The notes under the pieces: model-generated
The model's database searches: none
Told to the model about the DNA's origin: nothing
What the model saw: the letters and a program-made list of their open reading frames with translations, nothing else
Translations under genes and position numbers: made by a program
Shown here: positions 21,843-33,800 of the stretch, one piece after another
Numbering within the stretch: the first letter of the stretch is position 1
How the letters are laid out: every line of letters starts with the position of its first letter
Assembly (NCBI GenBank): GCA_033398695.1
Contig: CM065811.1
Location: 115,925,501-115,989,500 of the forward strand
Reading direction: 5' to 3'
DNA from: Orobanche coerulescens
Lineage: Eukaryota; Streptophyta; Magnoliopsida; Lamiales; Orobanchaceae
DNA length: 64,000 bases

Positions 21843-22361
21843 TCATAACAAACTCGAGAAGGAATCGGGGGAGAGGCGTAGGATAAGGTCGGTTTGGAGA
21901 GAAGTATCCATTTTAAAATCAATAGCCTCCAATCTCTCGATCATGGATATCATTTTGAGGACGTGTTCCCCAACCTTCTCACCTTCCTTCATCCTTGCAC
22001 TGAATAGTTGCTTGGATATCTCATATCTAGCAGTTCTGCTGTGCTCACCATAAAGTTCGGTTAAGTGAGATAGAATCTGCCTAGCAGAAGTCATTTTCTC
22101 ATGAGCTCTCTGAAGCTCATTAGACATGGAAGCCATCATATAAGAACGGACTTTCACGTCATCCTTAACCCACTTTTCGTGGTTTTCAATCTCTTCCTGA
22201 TTGGCTCGGGTCCGCACAGGAGGTGCCGGAATGTCCGTCTCCAAGACGTATCCCAGTGCCTCTATACTGAGGACAATCATCAGATTGCGGAGCCAATCCA
22301 CAAAGTTAGGTCCCATTAAGGTGTTCTTTTCGAGTAGAATTGCGAGTGGATTCATTGTCAT
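21843..22361 (-). pseudogene. Copia B gag N-terminal domain (UBN2 type)
   Basis: The 172-residue frame starts MTMNPLAILLEKNTLMGPNFVDWLRNL, a standard copia gag opening. It continues through KWVKDDVKVRSYMMASMSNELQRAHE, LTELYGEHSRTARYEISKQLFSARMKEGEKVGEHVLKM and ends DLILRLSPDSFSSLL. The start ATG at 22361 is chosen because the leader upstream has no open frame. Gag would assemble the particle. Confidence 0.87.
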
Positions 22362-22883
22362 ATTGAGTTATGTCTGCATTAAGCATAACAGATTAATTAG
22401 TGACTTGTTATATTATGTTCTGAGTATAGAATTAAGGTCTTTTCTATTCTTGTTACCCAGCTCCCACTATTTTTATCGGAATAACACACTCCCATGTGAA
22501 ATCCGGAAGTATCGTCGCTCTACTTCATAGTGGTGATCGAGTTCTTTATAAATCTTAATAGAGGGCAACCGAACAGGTTTCTAGTCTATTAATTTTCATA
22601 AAGTGGTGTCCAACACTAACCCATCTAATGGATGATTCGATCTTCTTTTTCCCCTTGTTCATTCCTCTCAACCTATACGGTTTCTATGGTTCGTGAACAA
22701 GGTAAGTTTATACCATCGACGCAAATCAGTTTCACAATTGAATCTTATCCGGCAACCTATCAGGTTTCTAGGGATAAAATTTGCTCCAACCGAAGGCATC
22801 CAATGCGCTCCCGGTAATTTATCCGTCCTCCCCGAACAACTACCCCTATAACTCGGAAGCATAGCACATCCGGTTTGGATTTC
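22362..22883 (-). other. Copia B leader, truncated
   Basis: Non-coding leader upstream (minus) of the gag ATG. It has three copies of a motif reading CAACC, 5 variable bases, GGTTTCTA on the plus strand (near 22566, 22669 and 22753), about 100 bp apart. No primer-binding site or LTR is reached. At 22884 the sequence changes abruptly to the env-like gene of a Sirevirus. Confidence 0.65.
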
Positions 22884-23681
22884 ACTATCCTGCCACACGT
22901 TTTCAAGCAGGCCCTGAGCCAATTGCAAGAAAAACAGGAGCAGATTCTGAGAGAAGAACAATCAAAGGTAAGCGTGTCCGAGGCCAAGACAGCATCTGCT
23001 ATGATTGAAACTGGTTCCCAGCTTCGAGCCCACGACAAGAAAATTCAAGATATGTCGCAGGTGCTCTCCTCCCTTGTTGAGAAAATGACAAATATTGAGA
23101 CGAAACAGGATGCTGCTTTGCAAATCCTGGAACGCCTTGATGAGAAGGTGCCCTACCTTGGTGACACCAAAAAGGGGGAAGAATCGAGGGAAGCTGCTAG
23201 GAGAACAAGTCTGGAGCAAGAAGAGGAAATGTTAGCTCCTTTTGAAGACTCCATCACTGCTGATATAGCCCGTATTTCAACGCTGAACGTTAGAATACAG
23301 GGAGATCGACCAGAATTCCAGGATCCTAAGTATACTGCTGAAGAGATCAAGAACTGGAGGAGAAATGAACTGCTAAGATACTTTGTTGTTCTTATCAGGG
23401 AATCCTCATTATTCAACAGATGCAGGATGGTACAGGAATCAGTGAAGGAGTTCAAGAACAAGCTGGAACAAGGAACGCTCCCGCTACAACAGCAGATGAA
23501 GTCAAGGCATAGAAAAGGTGACTTGGTTACCCATCCAGAAGACTGGAAGCTAGCTTTCGATAAGTCTCATGAAGGTCAAGCTATATACCTTAATCGATAC
23601 AAGGACGCACATCAAAAATGGTGGAAAGGTACCAAGAATGACCCTAAAAGGCCATGGAGGCACACAGATTACAGGAGTTAA
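22884..23681 (+). pseudogene. Sirevirus copy 1: 3' part of env-like gene
   Basis: From CACTATCCTGCC at 22884 the sequence is nearly identical to 33158-33955 of copy 2 and gives an open frame to the gene's natural stop (TAA 23679-23681). It covers the C-terminal third: a long Glu/Gln/Lys-rich heptad region (QLQEKQEQILREEQSK.., likely coiled coil) and the terminal HPEDWKLAFDK..WWKGTKNDPKRPW. It shares the variants VPYLGDTK and CRMVQESVKE with copy 2 and not with copy 3. There is no upstream part, because it is fused to copia B leader DNA. Confidence 0.85.
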
Positions 23682-24047
23682 ATTTCCTTATATTATTATT
23701 TTTGTAATCTTATTTTCAGAACAACAAAAATTTTGTAACACTTTGTTTCAATATCAATAAAATATTTGTCTATCTTGAAAGATTACAACTCGTAATCTAC
23801 TGTGTTATTGTATGTTTACAAACACTTAACTTATCCTTGCTGTATACAAGTATAAAACTTATTTTAATACATAAACTGTAAAGAACTTGTCTCTGAACAG
23901 TTCATAGTTTAAATTGTATGTATCTAGAATACTATGTAAGATTGGGCCTGTGCGCCAATCATAAGTTTAATCATGTATCACTCTTTTGATAAAATCTGAA
24001 CTTGCCTGCGAGCAGTTCTTAGTATTAAGCTAATTGTTGAAGGCCAG
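23682..24047 (+). other. Copy 1 trailer with poly(A) signal
   Basis: Non-coding trailer after the env-like stop. AATAAA lies near 23757, about 75 bp past the stop. The trailer should run on to a PPT as in copy 2 (33956-34468), but it is broken at 24047 by a deletion that removes the PPT and the first part of the LTR. Confidence 0.7.
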
Positions 24048-24475
24048 ATTGAAGAGACGAAGCTTCGGAACTGTGTGTGAAGAAGCCAGTCAAGTGATAG
24101 CTTAAACCAATCTGTGTGAACGGTTGAAGGCTAAGATCATTATATCAATCTGTGTGAACGATATATTGATTAGGTTTGATTATAAATACGCAGTTGTGTA
24201 TGTAGTATTTATAATAAACATTTTTACTCCTGTGTGGAGGACCAGTGGACGTAGAGGGGTTTACCTCGAACCATTTTAATTACCGTGTCAATTACCTTCT
24301 GCATTGACTGTTTTAATATTTGTGATCATTTTTAAGTATACACTTCATATTTAGTTGTTGTATTTACAACAACTCACTTTAACAAGACTTCCGCTACGCA
24401 CTCAGATTTGAAAACCATATAGCTTGTTGTTTAAAACACTTTCCAAGCTGTATCCTGTATACTTAGTTGCCAACA
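24048..24475 (+). repeat. Sirevirus LTR remnant (3' 428 bp)
   Basis: It matches the last part of the LTR at 34469-35658, from ATTGAAGAGACGAAGC to the terminal GCCAACA at 24475, including the paired CAATCTGTGTGAACG motifs and CTCCTGTGTGGAGG. About 760 bp of LTR 5' sequence, with U3 and the TATA box, is missing. It is followed by the PBS of copy 2. Confidence 0.85.
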
Positions 24476-24477
24476 AG

Positions 24478-24489
24478 TGGTATCGGAGC
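24478..24489 (+). promoter_or_regulatory. Primer-binding site of Sirevirus copy 2
   Basis: TGGTATCGGAGC begins 3 bp after the LTR end, one base from the usual initiator tRNA-Met complement TGGTATCAGAGC. Confidence 0.8.
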
Positions 24490-24586
24490 GGTTGATTCTA
24501 AAAAGAATCAGTCATATTTTTTATTGAATCAGATCCTTAAATCACTTATTTTTGTAAAACAGTCTTTTTCTTCCCTTTACTCTCAT

Positions 24587-26867
24587 ATGGATTCATCATT
24601 GATCAATAAAGTTCCTATGTTTTCTATTAACGAATTTGATGGTTGGAGAATTAGGATGGAGGCTCATCTTGCAGCAATGCACGAAGAGATGATTTTTGTC
24701 ATACAGGGTGGCTCCATAAAGATTATGAAGGAAAATCCATCCCCAAGGATTGAAGGCCAGGCTCATACAAAGATGCTTGAAAAAGAGCGTGAACAGTGGA
24801 CTTCCGACGAAAGAAAGCACGCCAACCTCGACAATGTCGCGAAGAATGCGCTATTTGTCACTCTTGACAAAGGCACATTCTCTAACGTAAAGAGCTATAA
24901 ATCAACCAAGGATATCTGGGATAAACTCAAGTTAATTTGTGAGGGAACTGAGCTCTCAAAAGAAAACAAGATTTCAAAATTAACTCAGCAATTTGAATCT
25001 TTTGAAATGAAACCAACTGAAACACTTGAGGAACTTTTGACCTCAGATTCACTGGCATTATTGGTGAACTTGAAGCATTAGGCAAGATTTATACCCAAAG
25101 GGAGAAAAACCTAAATATTTTCAGATCACTCCCTGCCCGATGGGACATTAAGAACACATCTATGCGTGTGTCGTGCAATCTTAGTGAAATATCTACTTTT
25201 GATCTCTTTTCTGACCTCAAAGCATTTGAGTACGATATAGACAGGAGAGAGAAAACTGAAGAATCTCCCGCCAGGACTACAGCCTTAGCCGCTGTATCCA
25301 ACCTAAGACACAGCATGCCGAGCTCATCAAAGACCATTCATAAGAAACCTAACAGCAACGACGATATCCTGTCGCAAGACGACATGGCACTCCTCATGCA
25401 TAAGTTCAAGAAGTTTATCAAGCAGTCAGGAAAGACTCCATACATGCCCAAGCCTGTACACAAGGTAAGTACTGAAACTTCCTCTGGTGATGCTAACCTG
25501 TGTTATAATTGCAGGAAACCAGGGCATTATGCAAATAAATGTCCTCATCCCAAAGTTCAAAGGTTGCCGGAAGCCGAGCAACAAGAAAAGGATGAAAGAA
25601 GACGAGCTTGGAAAAATAAGCTCAAGGCCATGATTGGTGAATCAGAAGCCTCCCCCGTACCATCAAAATCCGAAGAATGTCTTCAGGTAGTCACCGACAG
25701 TGATTCATCGGATGATGATTTCGAAGATAAAGCCTATATGTGCTTTATGGCCAAGGACATTCCGGAAGATGATGATGAAGTAAGCTCAACTTCAGCTATT
25801 CCACCAATACATCTCATACTTTTGCAAACATGATGAATGAGTATAAGACCATTCAAATGGCCCATGAAACATTGAAAAATGAAAATATACAGCTCCAACT
25901 TTCTAACTTAGAGCTGAAAGAAGAAAACGACTTGCTGAAAGTAAATTACGAAAATATGTCTATTGATTGTGAAAACAGCAAAGTCGAGTATGAAAAACTC
26001 ATGGAGAGCAATCATCAACTTGCTCATGAACTAAGTGAGACTAAATCTCATAGTGAATGTAATACAAATGATTTTGTTCTGCTTCAAGCCAAAGTAAAAC
26101 ATCTCGAAAAACGAGAAGGAGAACTTGAGACCATTTTGAAATCTTTCGAGAAATCATCCAAAATAATGGAAGAAATTCTAAGCACTGGGCAACATGCTCA
26201 TGATAAAAGTGGCTTAGGATACAGCTCATTTTCCAATAAAGAGAAAACTAGTACTGTGTTCGTAAGGGGTGTGGAACCCATTCCTGTATCGAAAGAAGTT
26301 CCAAGTCATGTGAAGGAACCCGTTGCACCGCGAACAGCAAAAGATGCCATTCCGCCACCTCAGTCATATTCCAGACAGCGGAATCACCAGCCATTCATAC
26401 CTGTAAGGCATACCCAACAGCATGCTCCCCGAGCATATCAGCAGCGCCAACAGCCGTTCAGAAAGAAGGATGTATCCAAATATCAAAGGCCCGCACGTCA
26501 GTACTTTCAGTACAGCATGCCTAGATATTGGATACAGAAGCCTTGTCATTCATCTCGACAGCAAGTTTCCGCATAGTATCAACAACAGCGTTGGGAATCC
26601 AACTGGAGACCCAGAAGGCAAGCTGTTAGGACGAAGATAATGGCTCCACCTCCAAGACGGCATTTGTACTGGACTAATAATAACCCTGAATTTTACATGC
26701 ATAATAATTATCATGGTTATAGCAACTACGTATATGCCCCACGTATAAATCGCAATTACGGACGTAAACCATCCTACAGTAAACCTATTGCTGTCAGGAA
26801 AATCTGGGTACCTAAAGGCACTAACATCCATGGACCCAACAATCAAAGGGGACCTAAATCTACCTAA
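24587..26867 (+). pseudogene. Sirevirus copy 2 gag
   Basis: The ATG at 24587 opens MDSSLINKVPMFSINEFDGWRIRMEAHL, a Sirevirus-style gag start. The UBN2-type domain runs to about 25035, where loss of one base shifts the frame (stop at 25081). The second part (25162-25833) has the zinc knuckle CYNCRKPGHYANKC and an acidic tail. A further frame change near 25800 leads to 25830-26576, a heptad-rich segment (likely coiled coil) and then a Gln/Arg-rich basic tail (QRQQPFRKKDVSKYQ). A TAG at 26574-26576 and the terminal TAA at 26865-26867 follow. Gag of this group is long, with knuckle, coil and basic tail, as seen here. Confidence 0.87.
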
Positions 26868-26872
26868 TTTGT

Positions 26873-28675
26873 TTGCTACAGGACATTTTGGAGAAGGACA
26901 TCTGGTACTTTGACAACGGATGTTCCCGGCACATGACAGGCGATAAAAGCAAGTTATTAGATTTCGTAGAAGGTCGCGGTCTAAAAGTGCGATTCGGTGA
27001 TAAATCTAAAGGAAGAACAAGAGGGAAGGGAACCCTACTTGTAGGAAAATTCAAAGTCGCCGATGTAGCTTACGTTGAAGGCTTACAGTACAATCTACTT
27101 AGTCTTAGCCAGTTCTGTGACAAACAGTTCTCGGTGAAGTTCTATATAGATCACTGTAGAGTCAAGAACATCCTAACCAAAGAAGTTGTGCTCACAGGAA
27201 GCAGATCAGGTAATATGTATATTGCTGACTAGATGCCTACGAGCTCCACAATTTCTTGTTTTGTTACCAAAGGCACTGCAGATCTAAGCTAGCTATTGCA
27301 CAAGAGGATGTCACATGTCAACTTCAAGACTATCAACAAACTATCCAGACAGGGAATGGTTAGAGGATTGCCAAACGTTTCATTCCAAAAAGACAGCGTA
27401 TGTGGACCCTGTCAGAAAGGCAAGCAAATCAAGACCACCCTGAAAAGCAAATCCTACCTTTACACCCACAGAGCTTTGGAAATGCTACATATGGATCTCT
27501 ATGGTCCTATAGACCCGATAAGTTTAGGAGGTAAGAAATATTGTCTCGTTATTGTTGATAATTATTCCAGGTATGCTTGGACAATTTTCCTAAGCAAGAA
27601 GAAGGAAACAACATCAAAGCTGACCGAGCACCTGAGAAAGCTTCAAAATGAAAAAGGGTCGAGTATCGTGTCCATTAGTTCCGACAGAGGTACAGAATTT
27701 ACTAACCACTTTATTGAGCAGTACTGTTTGGAAAATGGGATACAGCACGAATACTCAGCTGCCCGTACACCTCAACAAAATGGTGTTGCTGAGCGAAAGA
27801 AGAGGACGCTGAAAGAAGCAACAAGGACAATGATTGCCGCAAGCAAGTTGCCACAGCGTTTCTGGGGCGAATCCACCAATATAGCATGCTATACGTAAAA
27901 CCATTGTATCATCAACAAGCATCACAACAAAACAACATACGAGGTATGGAACAACAAAACTCCGTTAGTTTCATACTTTCACATTTTTGGATGTAGATGA
28001 TACGGTTTGAACAACGGTAAGGATCAACTTAGAACCTTCGATGAGAAATCGGATGAAGGAATATTTGTAAGATATTCCTCTGTTAGCAAAGCTTACAGGA
28101 TCTTCAATAAAAGGAAGCTAACAATTGAGGAATCAGTTCATGTAGTGTTCAATGAACCTCACAATGATCCTACAGGAATAGAAGACCTTTCTCAGAACAT
28201 CCAACAAATTTCCATCATTGATCCACCAACTCCTACCGAACCTGTCGTTGACTTAGAAATCAACCCCGCAGCTGTAAGAACTGACGTAGATGAAACCGAT
28301 GTTGTACAAGATGAAGCCGAAACTACATCAACTCAAGATACAGTACGGGACCCCGAATTAGAACCCGACAGAAGATGGTTGAGAGATCACCCGCAAAAGC
28401 TGATCATTGTAAACATTGATGCTTGTGTTTCTACACGTAGGAGAATACAGAGTACACAAGGAAATGTACTATGTGCGCAAGAAGACCCCGAGTCAGAGAT
28501 ATCTCCATTTCCTGAATGGAAATCTCTATCCGAGTTTAGAAGACTTAATATGTGCACCATTGTTGTATTCTTAGCCCAATCCGAACCTGTTTCTACCAAA
28601 GAAGCTCTCAACAACTCTCATTGGATCTCATCTATGGAAGAAGAGCTTAACGGTTTCAAAAGAAACAATGTATGA
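26873..28675 (+). pseudogene. Sirevirus copy 2 protease and integrase
   Basis: One frame holds all of this with nonsense changes only. Protease: WYFDNGCSRHMTG, where the active D-S-G has become D-N-G (copy 3 still reads D-S-G). Pre-integrase: LLHKRMSHVNF and CGPCQKGKQ. Integrase core (27296-27898): MLHMDLYG, SSDRGTEF and NGVAERKKRT, all three catalytic residues present. Stops lie at 27230-27232, near 27290, at 27896-27898 and near 27998. The C-terminal part (28007-28675) has the DEGIFVRYSSVSKAYRIFN segment and a Thr/Glu-rich linker up to ALNNSHWISSMEEELN, which is the RT approach. TGA 28673-28675 interrupts where the family has Trp. Confidence 0.88.
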
Positions 28676-30058
28676 TATCTTGTACCCAGACCTACGCATC
28701 AATCAGTAATTGGAACCAAATGGGTATTTAGAAACAAGAAGGATAGAAATGGACTTATTATCAGGAATAAATCCCGACTAGTCGCCCAAGGCTACAGACA
28801 GAAAGAAGGCATAGACGACGATGAGACATTTGCCCCTGTAGCCAGACTAGAAGACATAAGGATATTTTTAGCCTTTGCCACCTATAAGAGCTTCATTGTA
28901 TACCAAATGGATGTCAAAAGTACATTCCTGAATGGAGACCTTGCTGAAGAAGTATATGTTGAACAACCACCAGGGTTTGTCAATCCAGAAGGCGAAGACC
29001 TAGTATATAGGCTAAGGAAAGCACTGTATGGACTTAAGCAAGCCCCTAGAGCATGGTATGAGACTCTGTCCCAGTATCTAACTAATAATGGATTCGAGAA
29101 AGGTGTTGTGGACAAGACCTTGTTCAAAATACAGGAAGGTGATGACCTCCTGATGGTTCAAATCTATGTAGATGATATAATATTTGGTTCAACTAACCTT
29201 GCTTTATATCAAAGGTTTTCTCATCTCATGCAAAGTAAATTTAAAATGAGTATGATGGGAGAACTTAGTGATTTCCTAGGTTTGCAGGTGAAGCAGTTGC
29301 CTACAGGGATTTTCATCAACCAGGAAAAATACAGCAATGAGCTTCTCAACAAATTTGGAATAAATACTTCCAAATCATCGTCAACTCCTATGAGCACTTC
29401 TGTGCAAATTAGTGCTGATGAAGCTAGAAAGTCGGTTGATCAATCACTCTACATGAAGCTTATTGGCTCACTCCTGTACCTAACGGCTAGCAGGCCCGAT
29501 ATCCAGTTTGCTATGGGAATGTATGCGCGATATCAAGTATCACATAAAGAATCAGACTTCGCAACAGCTAAACGAATCCTGAAATACGTCAAAGGAACGG
29601 TCGATGTAGGACTGTGGTATCCTAAGGAAGGCGGATTTGATTTAGTTGGCTACAGCGACTCGGATCTCGAAGGTTGCAAGCTAGATAGGAAGATTACAAG
29701 CGGAACTTGTCACTTTCTTGGACCTAGACTGGTGTCTTGGTTTAGCAAGAAACAATTGGCAAACTCACTTTCAACAGTTGAATCAGAATACTATGCTGTT
29801 GGTAGTTGTTGTATGCAGATCCTTTGGATGCAACAATAGCTATCAGACTATGGAATTGAAGCCAAAGAGATGCCGATTATGTGCGATAGCACGAGTGCAA
29901 TTGCTATCACTCACAACCCTGTATTGCACTCGCGCACCAAGCATATTCACATGAAGCATCGTTTCATTAGGAATCATGTTGAGAACAAGAATGTTCGGCT
30001 GGAAAAAGTTCTTACAGATATCCAGTTAGCTGCATCTTCACCAAACCTCTCGACATAG
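28676..30058 (+). pseudogene. Sirevirus copy 2 reverse transcriptase and RNase H
   Basis: This is in the same frame as the integrase. RT motifs are [40 protein letters not shown], the first Asp in [37 protein letters not shown], the catalytic [11 protein letters not shown] and [12 protein letters not shown]. RNase H has [10 protein letters not shown] and [12 protein letters not shown] 29838-29840 interrupts at MQQ. The tail (29870-30058) has SRTKHIHMKHRFIRNHV and then loses the frame near 30030, just before the usual DIFTKPL, by a 1-base deletion shared with copy 3. [15 protein letters not shown] is characteristic of Sireviruses in my recollection. Confidence 0.9.
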
Positions 30059-30857
30059 CAAGATTCTGCATGCTTCGACATGAATTGGGATTGCTACGGC
30101 CTAACTCCCTGTAAGTTTTTAATGCTTTTACTCAGTAATTGAGGGGGAATGCTGTAAGACCCAAGAATACAGTATCCACCGTTAGTTATCTGTACACTCA
30201 GTCTATCAGAACAACACTGTAGGAACCAAGCGATATAAATTATCCTACAGCTGATGTGTGTAATAATTAAGGGGGAATACAGTACGACCCTAGAATACAG
30301 CATTCATTCGAAAGCTAATGTATCGAATTGAAACCCGTATGTAGCTTTTAAGGGGGAACGCTGTATTTTCGCGGATACAGCACCTACAATGGGAAATCAA
30401 TTATCATGTTAAACAATATTTTATGTCCACGTGCCCTGTTATCATTACAAGTCGTTTGCATTAAATGCTTTACACGACATCTGGACATTGGTGTCTTCAA
30501 AGCCGTGATGTTTTAAATTTTTTTATTAATTGTACACCGCCTGTTCGGGCAATAAGGGTAATTTAATAAGTCAGGAGTGGGACCCACTCCTATTTTAAAT
30601 TAGATGAATAAGTTGTACCGGTTACACTCAGTCTATCGTGATCGTTCATTTCAAACAAGGGTTCCCATCCCTTAAATTTGACCGTTTAATCTCTGAAAAC
30701 CCTTCTTCGCCGCCCACTATAAAAGGACTGTAAATGCCATTTGAGACTCTTTATACTTTCTGCATATTGTAAGAGTTCTCGAGCATACAGCCTACAAACC
30801 TTTTTGTGTTTACTACATTCTCTTTGAATCCTTTTAACTTTTCTTCGAGAATCATCA
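30059..30857 (+). other. Spacer between pol and env-like gene, with PPT-like repeats
   Basis: The spacer has no open frame. Three AGGGGGAA purine tracts, at 30142-30149, 30270-30277 and 30351-30358, resemble the true PPT at 34456-34468. Each is followed by CTGTA or ACAGTA and a nearby ATACAG. Further on, a TATA-like box lies near 30719 and the untranslated stretch to the ATG at 30858 is about 110 bp. Copies 3 and 4 have the same layout. Confidence 0.75.
30717..30728 (+). promoter_or_regulatory. TATA-like box before env-like gene, copy 2
   Basis: CACTATAAAAGG lies about 130 bp upstream of the env-like ATG. The same sequence occurs in copy 3 (near 39549) and, as CACTATAAGAAGG, in copy 4 (near 45465), although the flanking spacer is more diverged in copy 4. 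A separate promoter for the downstream gene is inferred. Confidence 0.55.
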
Positions 30858-33800
30858 ATGGCATCTTCTCAGACCTCTTCCATCTCTCTCACGAAATCCT
30901 CCAACATCATCGACGGACGGATCTTCTCTAGATCTGTCATGCTTGAATGTGTCCATTTCGAAGTGGATGACGTTGAATCGATGGAGTAGGTCATCACTAG
31001 GATTCGTCAACAAGGCCTCTATCACCTTGCAGCCACTCTGCTGAACGATTTGATGTTCATCTGGTTGAGGAGTTCAACCTCAATGCCGCTGTTCATTTCC
31101 TTTCACTGGATCAAGGAGGACATGTTGCTGACATCACAGCCGTCATTCGCAGAGTCGAGATCCGTGTTGACCAGGAGAATCTCCAGAATCTTTACAGGCT
31201 TCCTGTTGATGGCCTTTCAATAGAAAATCTTGAGACCTTTGGGTCCTAGGAACTGTTAACCGCTTATTATGGCTTGTTCACCGGTTCAGCCTCGGTTGAA
31301 ACGGTTCACACCTCTTGCCATAATAAAAACTTTTGTTTACCTTTTGTCTATTTACACGATTTCTGTTTTCGTGTTATTGAGAACAGAACAGGTGCGTTCG
31401 AGATGTGCACCAATCTTAGGTTTAGGATGATGGTTGCAATTATGACCTGTGAGAAGGTCAACTGGTGTCAAATCATCCTCAAACGGTTGCAGGAAGAAGT
31501 TTCAAAGCCTGCCTCGCAGAAGAAATCCTTTAGTTTGCTTTTAAATTATATTCTGATCAAATGCGGTGTTCCGCAAGATGAAAAAGCAAAGAAAATCACT
31601 TCTCGTATTTATATGGGAAGTATCAGACCCACCGTCTCCAAGAAAGGACCCCTCATTGATAACAGGCCTTAAGTTCACAAATTGCCCCTTCCTGCCGACC
31701 CAAGGGACGTATCTTCGAAGTCTCAGAGAGAGGAGACCTCAAGGAAGAGAAAAAGATCTCACAGCAAAACTCCAGTTGCTGTTGAGAAGCTGAAAAGGAA
31801 GCTAAGGAGGCTTTCAAAAGTTAAGGCTACAGAAACCTCCAAGGATGCTTCTTCCGTGGCTCAACCCACTGAACAACTCCCCCAGGGCCCAACCCCTGTG
31901 GAAGAGATGCCTGCTACTGTCGATATAGTATATCCCGAGCCTTTGGCGGTTATGAGGGATGCTCAGACATCTGCCAACATACAAGACTCTGGCGAGTTGG
32001 CTGCCACTTTGGAGCCAAAAGCTACTTCTCCTATACGGGATCCCACACCCGTTAAGGATCCATCTCCCATCATGGTACCAACCCCTGTAAGGGATCCCTC
32101 TCCGATACAGGATTCCACACCTGTAGATGAACCCATGCCTACAGCGGACTCAGGCGCTGTACGCAGCCCCTCCCCAGACATAATTATTACCAAAACCCTA
32201 CTTTATGTGCAAATCGAATAGGCTTATGAATGGTTTGTCCAATCGAAGAACTACATACTTAATCCGTATGATAACCTGTACAACTGGAGCAAATGGAGCA
32301 ACGAAGAAAGATTTGTTTTGAAAGTGACGGACGCTCAAGATGTTGCTGTCCTGATCCAATGGGACAACCTCTGCGTTAAAGAGCTTATTAAGAGCCATTT
32401 GTTTGAAAAAGCCGAAGCACGAAAGAAAGGAAAAGCTAAGTCCGTGGAATCTCCCGAAAGTCCAAAATCAGATCCCGACTCTGACGATGATGACGACGCC
32501 CTACAGGATGGTCTAAGAATGAGTCGCGAAGAATCTGAATTTCAGATGGGAGCAGGAACTCCCAGTCAACATCAGTCACCTCCCATAAACAATACGATGT
32601 TCCTAACAACGAGGATTCAGTACCTCATGCCGCAGAGGAACAATCTGTTTCGCAACAGGCACCCGAGCCTGTCGCCGCCCAAGCAGAAGAAGAATCCAGT
32701 GCCATACCGCATGAGGAATCAGTCTCTCTGTCGGAGCAGGCGGAAGCTGAGATACAGCAGGAGGAATCAGTCCCTCCAGTATCCATGTCTTCCGAACCCA
32801 TCCCAGCATAGGAGGATGCAGCACCCCCTGTCGCCGAGCCCGAATCTGATACTCTTGCATCCTCAACCGTTGTGGAATCTAACGACGGTATAATACCTGA
32901 GGATGTCCAACTCTATTCATGCCCCAATGCGAATTTGAGAAGGTTGAACGGAGTTGAGGATTTCGCCTAGCCAGATTCTCCTAGGACTGCCACAAGGAAA
33001 GAGCGATTACATGCTCTTGGCCTCCAAACTGTTTTCATCCAGGACGCCGTCAATGCCCTGTATTCTGTGAAAAAAGCTCTTGATTGGCTACACATATCTG
33101 CCGTTGAAGAGATGACAGGACTAAAGCATGAAGTCTCCCGAGTGGAAGAAGCCTTCACTATCCTGCCACACGTCTTCAACCAGGCCCTGAGCCAATTGCA
33201 AGAAAAACAGGAGCAGATTCTGAGAGAAGAACAATCAAAGGTAAGCGTGTCCGAGGCCAAGACAGCATCTGCTATGATTGAAACTGGTTCCCAGCTTCGA
33301 GCCCACGACAAGAAAATTCAAGATATGTCGCAGGTGCTCTCCTCCCTTGTTGAGAAAATGACAAATATTGAGACGAAACAGGATGCTGCTTTGCAAATCC
33401 TGGAACGCCTTGATGAGAAGGTGCCCTACCTTGGTGACACCAAAAAGGGGGAAGAATCGAGGGAAGCTGCTAGGAGAACAAGTCTGGAGCAAGAAGAGGA
33501 AATGTTAGCTCCTTTTGAAGACTCCATCACTGCTGATATAGCCCGTATTTCAACGCTGAACGTTAGAATACAGGGAGATCGACCAGAATTCCAGGATCCT
33601 AAGTATACTGCTGAAGAGATCAAGAATCGGGAGGAGAAATGAACTGCTAAGATACTTTGTTGTTCTTATCAGGGAATCCTCATTATTCAACAGATGCAGG
33701 ATGGTACAGGAATCAGTGAAGGAGTTCAAGAACAAGCTGGAACAAGGAACGCTCCCGCTACAACAGCAGATGAAGTCAAGGCATAGAAAAGGTGACTTGG

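Noticed and set aside
31963..32193. Minus-strand frame with GSLTGVG-like repeats (also 40795-41025 and 46706-46948)
   Set aside because: It is the antisense shadow of the Pro-rich DPTPV/DPSPI repeats of the env-like gene, present in every copy for that reason.
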